DNA of 5,160 nt from an uncultured Schwartzia sp. (GTDB lineage: Bacteria > Bacillota > Negativicutes > Selenomonadales > Selenomonadaceae): NCBI GenBank assembly GCA_905373705.1, contig CAJPUA010000101.1:1-5160 (forward strand), read 5' to 3'. Within the stretch, counting starts at the first letter, position 1. Each line of letters opens with the position of its first letter. Made by a program: the position numbers and the translations under genes. This document shows positions 1 to 4,619 of the stretch, piece after piece. Under the pieces are notes generated by a model that saw only the letters and a list, made by a program, of their open reading frames with translations, made no database searches and was not told where the DNA came from.

Positions 1-725
1 AGCTCTGGGGCAATCCCCAATACGACTGGGATGCGATGCGAAAGACGGGATTTGCGTGGTGGATCGAGCGTTTCCGGCATCTTTTGCGGCTCGTCGACAT
101 CGTGCGACTCGATCATTTTCGAGGGCTGGAAGCGTACTGGGAAATTGACGGCGGAGAAAAGACGGCGGCGGTCGGGAAATGGGTGAAAGGGCCGGGCGAG
201 AAATTTTTTACAGCGCTTCGCGCGGCGCTCGGCGATCTTCCCTTGGTAGCGGAAGATCTCGGCGCGCTCACGCCCGAGGTGGAAGCGCTTCGCACGGCGT
301 GCGGCTTTCCGGGGATGAAGGTGTTGGAGTTTGAGCTGCTTGCTAACGGGACGCCGCGCGTTGGAAGCGCGCTTCCCGAAGATTGTTTTGCTTATACCGG
401 AACGCATGATAATAACACAGTCGTCGGCTGGTACGAAAAAGATCTTACGCCATGCGAACGACGAAAATTATCAGCATATTGCGGTTTTACCCGGGAAGCG
501 CCGCCGCTGGCGATCGCGGCGCGGCTTGTCGATCTGACGTACGCGTCGAAGGCGCGGCTGGCCATAACGCCACTGCAGGATGTTTTGGGGTTGGGCGAAG
601 AAGCGCGGATGAACCGTCCGGGGACGGTTGGCGGCGGAAATTGGTCGTGGCGAATGCCGCCGAACGCGTTGACGCCGCAGCTCAGGAAACGGCTTAAAGC
701 GTTGTGCGAACGGTATCAGCGGTAG
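1..725 (+). CDS. malQ: 4-alpha-glucanotransferase (amylomaltase, GH77), C-terminal part
   Basis: Transfers alpha-1,4-glucan segments between maltodextrins in the cytoplasm, as part of maltose, starch or glycogen metabolism. The reading frame is open from the window edge (first full codon at 3, reading LWGNPQYDWDAM), so the ATG at 36 is internal and the gene starts upstream. About 240 codons are visible of a family usually near 500 residues or more. All three GH77 catalytic acids are present: the nucleophile Asp in RLDHFRG (codon 111-113), the acid/base Glu in VAEDLG (252-254) and the third Asp in TGTHDNN (408-410). The 47-residue gap between the first two equals that between D293 and E340 in the Thermus enzyme. 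The C-terminus (GTVGGGNWSWRMP, then a short helical tail) is typical and complete, ending in TAG at 723-725. A strong terminator follows directly, so the downstream gene is a separate unit. The visible part shows no frameshift or missing residue. Confidence 0.95.
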   Translation, partial: LWGNPQYDWDAMRKTGFAWWIERFRHLLRLVDIVRLDHFRGLEAYWEIDGGEKTAAVGKWVKGPGEKFFTALRAALGDLPLVAEDLGALTPEVEALRTACGFPGMKVLEFELLANGTPRVGSALPEDCFAYTGTHDNNTVVGWYEKDLTPCERRKLSAYCGFTREAPPLAIAARLVDLTYASKARLAITPLQDVLGLGEEARMNRPGTVGGGNWSWRMPPNALTPQLRKRLKALCERYQR

Positions 726-736
726 CGGTTAAAGAG

Positions 737-783
737 GCACAAAAAGGGGGAAAGGCGTTTTGCATTTTTCCCCCTTTTTGTGC
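737..783 (+). terminator. Rho-independent terminator of malQ
   Basis: A perfect 17-bp inverted repeat begins 11 nt after the malQ stop. The 5' arm 737-753 (GCAC, five A, five G, three A) pairs with 767-783, leaving a 13-nt loop. The functional core is probably the GGGGGAAA/TTTCCCCC part, with the following TTTTT as the U-tract and the preceding A-run pairing with it. That symmetrical A-tract/hairpin/T-tract arrangement could terminate in either direction. The only converging candidate on the minus strand would come from antisense transcription, so the plus-strand role is the relevant one. Confidence 0.85.
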
Positions 784-794
784 TATGCTATAAA
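781..794 (+). promoter_or_regulatory. Possible extended -10 promoter for the DUF2225-DUF4127 unit
   Basis: Two overlapping TGn-TATnnn matches lie right at the end of the malQ terminator: TGCTATGCT (781-789) and TGCTATAAA (786-794). The second matches the extended -10 pattern better. No good -35 box is visible, because the upstream DNA is the terminator stem, and extended -10 promoters can do without one. Transcription would start near 801, giving a leader of about 83 nt before the ATG at 884. This rests on consensus only. Confidence 0.35.
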
Positions 795-862
795 ACAGAA
801 ATAATTTTTGGAAACGGCGCTTTTTCGCTTAGCGCATGAGAGCGAAGCGGAGGGGGCAACGG

Positions 863-883
863 TTCTTTCGAGGAGTGAAGGAA
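863..883 (+). promoter_or_regulatory. Start-deciding ribosome binding site in the loop of a small hairpin
   Basis: AGGAG at 871-875 sits 8 nt before the ATG at 884 and fixes that codon as the start of the DUF2225 gene. The upstream in-frame ATG at 836 has no such site. TTCTTTC (863-869) can pair with GAAGGAA (877-883), giving 7 bp with one G-U wobble, so the Shine-Dalgarno lies in the loop (870-876) and the stem ends just before the start codon. The stem is weak and may be chance. Confidence 0.6.
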
Positions 884-1573
884 ATGACGGATTCGCATAC
901 TTATGTGGTAAAAAAAACGTGCCCAATCTGCGGGGAGATGAGCCGGGTGATCAAGGTGAAGTCACGGCTGATCGTAGAAAAAACGGACTGGGATTTCTGC
1001 ACCCATTATCGGGATTTCGACCCGTATTACTATACAATCTGGGTCTGCGAACATTGCGGCTACGCGGCGGATGAGAATACTTTTCTGTCGTATATACCCG
1101 AGAAACATAAGAGTAAGATCGGTGAGTTCCTGGTGCAGCATAAGGTGGGGTTCAAATTCCAGCCGGAACGGGGCTTGCCCGAGGCGGTGGCAGCGTATAA
1201 GCTGGCTATTTACTATGCGGAAATGATTGAAGAATCACTGGCGCATCGGGCGGGACTTTATCTGAAACTGGCATGGGTTTATCGTACCGGGGGAAAGGAC
1301 GACGAGGAGAAGGCGATGGAGCGCCCCTACCTGAAAAAAGCGGCCGAGCTGTATACGGAGTCGGTCATGCGGGAACGGTATCCGATCGGGCCGATGACAG
1401 ATTCGATGGCGCTTTATATTTCCGGCGCCTGCTATTATCTGATGGGTGATCTTGAGCAGGCGACGCAGACGCTGAGCCGCCTTATCAGCGATTTGGATCT
1501 GCGTGATGTGGACCCGAAACTTTATGACCGGGTGCGGGATCTCTGGCAGGATATTCGCGAGGCCCGGAAATGA
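884..1573 (+). CDS. DUF2225 family zinc-ribbon protein
   Basis: A predicted cytoplasmic protein of 229 residues with no known biochemical role; the family is common in Bacillota. The N-terminus has two zinc knuckles, CPICG (Cys13, Cys16) and CEHCG (Cys55, Cys58), separated by about 38 residues that include Cys39 and His41 and an aromatic stretch (DFDPYYYTIWV). This is the DUF2225 layout. From about residue 85 the protein is helical and TPR-like, with repeated Ala/Tyr/Leu-rich helices (AVAAYKLAIYYAEM, HRAGLYLKLAWVY, LYISGACYYLMGDLEQATQTLSRL), which suggests a protein-binding surface. It has no signal peptide or membrane segment. I chose ATG 884 for its AGGAG site; starting at 836 would add 16 basic residues without a ribosome site. 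The stop codon overlaps the next gene's start (ATGA), so the two products are probably made together. The family call is confident; the function is unknown. Confidence 0.85.
   Translation: MTDSHTYVVKKTCPICGEMSRVIKVKSRLIVEKTDWDFCTHYRDFDPYYYTIWVCEHCGYAADENTFLSYIPEKHKSKIGEFLVQHKVGFKFQPERGLPEAVAAYKLAIYYAEMIEESLAHRAGLYLKLAWVYRTGGKDDEEKAMERPYLKKAAELYTESVMRERYPIGPMTDSMALYISGACYYLMGDLEQATQTLSRLISDLDLRDVDPKLYDRVRDLWQDIREARK
1559..1573 (+). promoter_or_regulatory. Translational coupling junction (GAGG site plus ATGA overlap)
   Basis: GAGG at 1559-1562, inside the end of the DUF2225 gene, lies 7 nt before the ATG at 1570. That ATG shares 4 bases with the TGA stop at 1571-1573. This is the classic arrangement for termination-reinitiation coupling and supports both the shared transcript and the start chosen for the DUF4127 gene. 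Confidence 0.75.
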
Positions 1574-3216
1574 GCCGGCATTTTCTGCGGCGGCTGACAG
1601 CGGTTTTGGTGGGACTGTGCCTGCTTTGGGCCGCGCCGCTGGCCGTGGCGAAAAAGCCGGATCCGCACCCGGAAAGACCGCGGCTGCTTTTCGTTCCCCA
1701 CGATAACCGCCCCATCTCCGACGAGCAGACGGCGGATACTCTGCGCATGATGGAATGGGACATCGCTGTGCCGCCCGACGATATTTTGGGTGGGCGCGGT
1801 ATTCTGGGCGATCCCGAAGCGGTCTGGCAGTGGCTGGAAAAGGAAGCGCCGGCGGCGCAGATCGCGGTGGTATCTTCCGACACGCTTCTTTACGGCAGCC
1901 TGGTAGGATCGCGAAAGCATGATTATTCTTTGGCAGAAATTGAGAAGCGGCTGCATCGATTTCAGGAATTTAAGCGCCGGCATCCAAGCCTGCAGTTGTA
2001 TGTATTCGGCTCCATCATGCGGACGCCGCGCTCGGCGGAAGCGTCGGGCGGCGAGGAGCCGGGCTATTACGCGAGCTATGGCAGCGATATTTTTCGCTAT
2101 ACGGCGCTGAGCGATAAAAAAGAGACGGAAGGGCTGACGCGTCGGGAAAAGAAAGAATACGAATTTTTGCAAAAGCTTATTCCGCAGGCGGCGCTCGACG
2201 ATTGGATGGTGCGCCGGGATAAGAATTTTAAGGCGAGTCAGCGACTTATCGAGCTGGCGCGGGAGGGACTGTTTTCTTATCTGGCGCTGGGACGCGACGA
2301 TAACGCTCCCTATTCGCAGACGCATATGGAGAGCCGCAAGCTTCAGGAAGTCGGTCAGGATCTTGGCCCCGCGCGGTTTCAAGCGATGGCGGGGATCGAT
2401 GAGTTCGGGCTGATGATGCTGACGCGGGCGGTTAATGACTGGACGCGGACGGTGCCGTTCGTCTATGTGAAGTATAACTGGGGCCGCGGCGGCGACACGG
2501 TTCCGACGTATTCCGACGAAAAGATTTCCGATACTGTTAAAGCGCATATCACGGCGACCGGCGCTCTTTTGGTAGCGTCGCCGAAAAACGCGGATTTTGT
2601 TCTTTGCGTCAATACGAATCCCAACGGAAAAACATACGAAGCGAATGATCGCGCGAACGACGGCAAGCCGCGCGAGGGAACGAAATATTTTGTCAATCTC
2701 GTGGCGGAGAGCGTCGACGCGGGGCCGACCTGCGTGGCGGACATCGCCTATGCCAACGGTGCGGATAACGCGCTGATGGAGGCGCTGAAAGGGCGCGATC
2801 TGTTGTTTAAGCTGCGAGCGTATTCCGGCTGGAATACTGCGACGAACAGCACCGGCTTCGTCCTTTGCCAGGGGATGCTGTCGGCCAAAATGGAGCCGGA
2901 TGCCTATGATCAGCTGCTCCTGCGCCGCTATCTGGACGACTGGGCGTATCAGGCGAACGTTCGCGGCGTCGTGGCACGCCAGCTGGGATGGCTCCGGGCG
3001 AGCGGCACATATTCGTCGCTGAATGAACGTCGGGAAGCGGCGGAGCAGCGGACGACGCGGCTGATGCAGCGCTTCTGCGAGGATAATCTGCCGCCCTTTG
3101 GCGATCTGCCGTACCTTACCGTGACTTTTCCGTGGAATCGGATGTTCGAGGCGCGATTCAGCTTTCCGCGTCCCTTTGACTATCAGGAATATAAAGCGCG
3201 GCGCGCCGCGCTGTGA
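1570..3216 (+). CDS. DUF4127 family protein, secreted
   Basis: A 548-residue protein of a family with no known activity. An N-terminal Sec-type signal peptide is clear: basic HFLRR, a hydrophobic core (LTAVLVGLCLLWAAPLA) and an AVA cleavage site near residue 27. There is no lipobox cysteine and no good twin-arginine motif, so it probably acts outside the cytoplasmic membrane. The mature part carries the conserved DUF4127 blocks in order: HDNRPIS (44-50), SSDTLLYGSLVGSR (102-115), GRDDNAPYSQTH (241-252), AGIDEFG (274-280), YSDEKISDT (314-322) and the Gly/Trp/Asn block AYSGWNTATNSTG (417-429). These blocks are rich in Asp, His, Asn and Arg, as expected of an active site, so an enzyme (perhaps a hydrolase or carbohydrate-active protein) is plausible but unproven. 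The last 120 residues are helical and variable. Length is normal for the family and the frame is intact. It is coupled to the DUF2225 gene and followed by a terminator. Confidence 0.88.
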   Translation: MSRHFLRRLTAVLVGLCLLWAAPLAVAKKPDPHPERPRLLFVPHDNRPISDEQTADTLRMMEWDIAVPPDDILGGRGILGDPEAVWQWLEKEAPAAQIAVVSSDTLLYGSLVGSRKHDYSLAEIEKRLHRFQEFKRRHPSLQLYVFGSIMRTPRSAEASGGEEPGYYASYGSDIFRYTALSDKKETEGLTRREKKEYEFLQKLIPQAALDDWMVRRDKNFKASQRLIELAREGLFSYLALGRDDNAPYSQTHMESRKLQEVGQDLGPARFQAMAGIDEFGLMMLTRAVNDWTRTVPFVYVKYNWGRGGDTVPTYSDEKISDTVKAHITATGALLVASPKNADFVLCVNTNPNGKTYEANDRANDGKPREGTKYFVNLVAESVDAGPTCVADIAYANGADNALMEALKGRDLLFKLRAYSGWNTATNSTGFVLCQGMLSAKMEPDAYDQLLLRRYLDDWAYQANVRGVVARQLGWLRASGTYSSLNERREAAEQRTTRLMQRFCEDNLPPFGDLPYLTVTFPWNRMFEARFSFPRPFDYQEYKARRAAL

Positions 3217-3227
3217 AATGTAAAAAA

Positions 3228-3271
3228 GCCAAAAGCTCCGCCGGAATTTCCGGTGGAGCTTTTTTGGCTTT
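3228..3271. terminator. Bidirectional rho-independent terminator
   Basis: The hairpin pairs 3234-3244 with 3250-3260 (AGCTCCGCCGG with CCGGTGGAGCT, one G-U wobble) around an AATTT loop. It is extended by AAA/TTT and, past a two-base bulge, by GCC/GGC. A T-run follows on the plus strand (3260-3265), and an A-run (3222-3227 and 3231-3234) precedes it, giving a U-tract on the minus strand too. It begins 11 nt after the DUF4127 stop and lies about 36 nt beyond the SemiSWEET stop, so it serves both converging transcripts. Confidence 0.9.
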
Positions 3272-3307
3272 GATCGCTTTTTATCAGCACGTTGTGCGAA
3301 GCGCGGC

Positions 3308-3568
3308 TTATAGCAGCGCCGTAATCGCTGCTGTTAAGCCGAAGATGACCCCGGGCAGATTAGCCGCGGATAAGGGATAATCCCGCTTTTCCTTTAACAG
3401 GCCGTAGGCCGTCCATATTGTGCAGTTCACCGCCGCGGCCAGCGGCTGAATGAACGGCGTCTTGGTTCCGCTCAAATTGCCCATAATCTGGGGGATATAG
3501 GATACATACATGATCACGGAGAGGGTCGTGCCGATCCAGCCTAAAATTTTCAGATTCTTTTCGCTCAT
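3308..3568 (-). CDS. SemiSWEET family sugar transporter
   Basis: An 86-residue integral membrane protein, the usual size for bacterial SemiSWEETs. These form homodimers and carry sugars passively across the inner membrane. Three membrane helices are visible: about 7-29 (LGWIGTTLSVIMYVSYIPQI), 38-58 (FIQPLAAAVNCTIWTAYGLL) and 64-85 (YPLSAANLPGVIFGLTAAIT). The hallmark Pro-Gln pair lies in helix 1 (YIPQI, Pro26-Gln27). Trp52 in helix 2 and Asn70 in helix 3 match the Trp/Asn pair known to line the sugar pocket in this family. The lysine-rich N-terminus and KEKRD loop suggest an inside location for those parts. The ATG at 3568 has a weak GGGA site (3576-3579) 7 nt upstream. It follows the DeoR-type regulator gene after only 12 nt, so it is very likely cotranscribed and under that regulator. 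The sugar carried cannot be read from the sequence. Confidence 0.88.
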   Translation of the reverse strand: MSEKNLKILGWIGTTLSVIMYVSYIPQIMGNLSGTKTPFIQPLAAAVNCTIWTAYGLLKEKRDYPLSAANLPGVIFGLTAAITALL

Positions 3569-3580
3569 TTTCTTTTCCCG

Positions 3581-4336
3581 TTACATGCTGGAGGAAACGG
3601 TATAAACATGCGTATCGCCGGCGTGGAGGAGCTGCGCCGCTTCCGATGAGATACCGTCGTCGGTAAACACGGAGTCGACGTTTTGGAAGGGGAAAAGGGA
3701 GACGACTCCGGTCTGGGTGAATTTTACGGACTCCGTCAGAATGAGCACGCGCTTGGCCTTCTCCGCCATGACGCGGATCGTTTCGGCGCGCATGAGGTTG
3801 TTGCTCATGAAACCGCTGGCGTTAAAGCCGTCGGTACCGACAAAAAGTTTATCGACGAAAAAATCATCGACGCATTTTTTTACCATCGGTCCCACCATGA
3901 CCTGCGATTCGTTTTGGTATTCGCCGCCGAGCAGGATAATATGAGCGCCGGGGGATTTGCGAACGAAAGAGGCGATAAAAGCCGAGTTCGTGATGATGGT
4001 CACGTCGCGGCGATTGGTCGCTAATTCTTCAGCAAGAAGCGTACAGCAGGAACCAGACTCGATCATAATGGTTTCACCGTTATGGACGGTGTCAGCGGCG
4101 CGGAGCGCAATACGGTGTTTCGTCTCGTAATTGAAGGAGAGATGATTGGCAATGTCATCGCTTTGTGCCATTGCGGCATAGCCATGCTCGCGCCTCAGCA
4201 GTCCCATGTGTTCCAGGGTACTGAGATCTTTTCGGATCGTGACTTCGGAAACGTCGAGAGCCTGTGCCAGTTGCGTGACAGCGACTCGTTTCCTTTCGTT
4301 GACGATATTCAGAAGTTTCGTATGGCGAATATGCAA
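3581..4336 (-). CDS. DeoR/GlpR family transcriptional regulator
   Basis: A DNA-binding repressor of about 251 residues that probably senses a sugar phosphate. Counting from the longest possible start (ATG 4372), residues 29-54 form the DeoR helix-turn-helix (RVAVTQLAQALDVSEVTIRK and following) and REHGYA (61-66) stands for the usual RxHGGA. The effector domain shows NGETIMIESGSCC (98-110), TIITNS (125-130), LGGEYQ (148-153), DKLFVGTDGFNASG (174-187) and TESVKF (213-218). It lacks a kinase, transporter or other fused domain. I chose TTG 4336: GGGAG (4346-4350) lies 9 nt before it, and MHIRHTKLLNIV then begins as most family members do. ATG 4345 touches the GGGAG and has no usable spacing. ATG 4372 has no ribosome site and falls where transcription from the -10 at 4379-4384 should start. 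The SemiSWEET gene follows 12 nt after the stop, so that transporter is a likely target, with probable autoregulation. Confidence 0.88.
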   Translation of the reverse strand: MHIRHTKLLNIVNERKRVAVTQLAQALDVSEVTIRKDLSTLEHMGLLRREHGYAAMAQSDDIANHLSFNYETKHRIALRAADTVHNGETIMIESGSCCTLLAEELATNRRDVTIITNSAFIASFVRKSPGAHIILLGGEYQNESQVMVGPMVKKCVDDFFVDKLFVGTDGFNASGFMSNNLMRAETIRVMAEKAKRVLILTESVKFTQTGVVSLFPFQNVDSVFTDDGISSEAAQLLHAGDTHVYTVSSSM

Positions 4337-4345
4337 AGCGATCAT

Positions 4346-4350
4346 CTCCC
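4346..4350 (-). promoter_or_regulatory. Ribosome binding site that decides the DeoR-type start
   Basis: Read on the minus strand, GGGAG is followed by 9 nt and then TTG at 4336. It is the only good Shine-Dalgarno near the 5' end of this gene. It lies inside the longest open frame, which argues against the ATG at 4372 as the main start. Confidence 0.5.
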
Positions 4351-4378
4351 AATAAGAAGAATTTTCTTTCATAAGAAA

Positions 4379-4387
4379 AGTATAACA
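4379..4387 (-). promoter_or_regulatory. Extended -10 promoter of the DeoR-SemiSWEET unit
   Basis: On the minus strand the bases read TGTTATACT: a TGn extension plus TATACT, one base from the consensus TATAAT. The -35 area (around 4402-4407, TTTTTC) is poor, which an extended -10 tolerates. Transcription would start near 4371-4373, about 36 nt before the TTG start at 4336. Confidence 0.55.
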
Positions 4388-4552
4388 TAATTTACACGGC
4401 GGAAAAAGAGGAAAATTGCAGAAAATAATGGAGAATTAGTCTTATGATTTTCTGAAAGAGAACTCGTCGTAACAGGGAAAAGAAAAGAAGAAAAGAACTT
4501 TTGGCGATAAAATAATATAAGAGATAAGGAAATATGAAGAAAAGATCAAGGA
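4388..4552. other. AT-rich, purine-skewed spacer without a supported gene
   Basis: This stretch between the DeoR-type promoter and the serC terminator is far richer in A+T than the flanking genes. The plus strand is strongly purine-biased, with GAAAAG-type runs around 4477-4499. Apart from the inverted repeat at 4419-4454, I see only a 15-codon plus-strand micro-ORF (4534-4581) that runs into the terminator. I see no tRNA-like or riboswitch-like fold. Confidence 0.6.
4419..4454. repeat. Inverted repeat upstream of the DeoR-type gene, possible operator
   Basis: CAGAAAAT at 4419-4426 and ATTTTCTG at 4447-4454 are perfect 8-bp inverted arms. After one mismatch they extend by AT/AT, so 10 of 11 positions match. 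Arm centres are 28 bp apart. The repeat lies roughly 45-85 bp upstream of the predicted transcription start, a place where a DeoR-family protein could bind its own control region. AT-rich DNA produces such repeats by chance, so this is tentative. Confidence 0.3.
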
Positions 4553-4603
4553 ATAAAAAAGAAAAGCGGATACGGAAGTAAAATGCTCCCTTACCCGCTT
4601 TTC
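4553..4603 (-). terminator. Rho-independent terminator of serC
   Basis: On the minus strand GAAAAGCGG (4603-4595) pairs with CCGCTTTTC (4569-4561). The stem continues through GTA/TAT, one A/G mismatch and GGGAG/CTTCC to a 7-nt CATTTTA loop. The U-rich tail TTTTCTTTTTTAT ends at 4553. The two odd pairs are G-U wobbles on the minus-strand RNA but A-C mismatches on the plus strand, so the structure is built for minus-strand transcripts, that is serC. It begins 16 nt after the serC stop. Confidence 0.85.
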
Positions 4604-4619
4604 GTCGGATAAAATTTTG

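Noticed and set aside
36..38. ATG 36 as the start of the first gene
   Set aside because: The frame is open to the window edge and the preceding codons read LWGNPQYDWDA, a conserved MalQ stretch. The gene is cut by the window, not truncated in nature.
836..883. Upstream in-frame ATG for the DUF2225 gene
   Set aside because: It has no Shine-Dalgarno and adds 16 basic residues, whereas ATG 884 has AGGAG 8 nt upstream and places the zinc knuckle where the family usually has it.
1570..1650. Twin-arginine (Tat) signal on the DUF4127 protein
   Set aside because: There is an RR pair, but the surrounding residues (FLRRLTAV) do not fit the SRRxFLK pattern and the hydrophobic core is typical of Sec.
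1522..2547. Long minus-strand open frame (341 codons) opposite the DUF4127 gene
   Set aside because: Its translation is rich in Arg, His, Pro and Gln with no recognisable domain, as expected from the antisense of a GC-rich gene. The plus-strand DUF4127 frame has a signal peptide, conserved blocks and a coupled start.
3275..3303. Small nested stem between the SemiSWEET stop and the terminator (CGCTT/AAGCG with GCAC/GTGC inside)
   Set aside because: It is short and interrupted by a large asymmetric bulge. It has no U-tract of its own, and the strong bidirectional terminator beside it explains termination.
3683..4390. Plus-strand open frames opposite the DeoR-type gene
   Set aside because: They are shadows of a well-recognised regulator on the minus strand and show no domain or ribosome site of their own.
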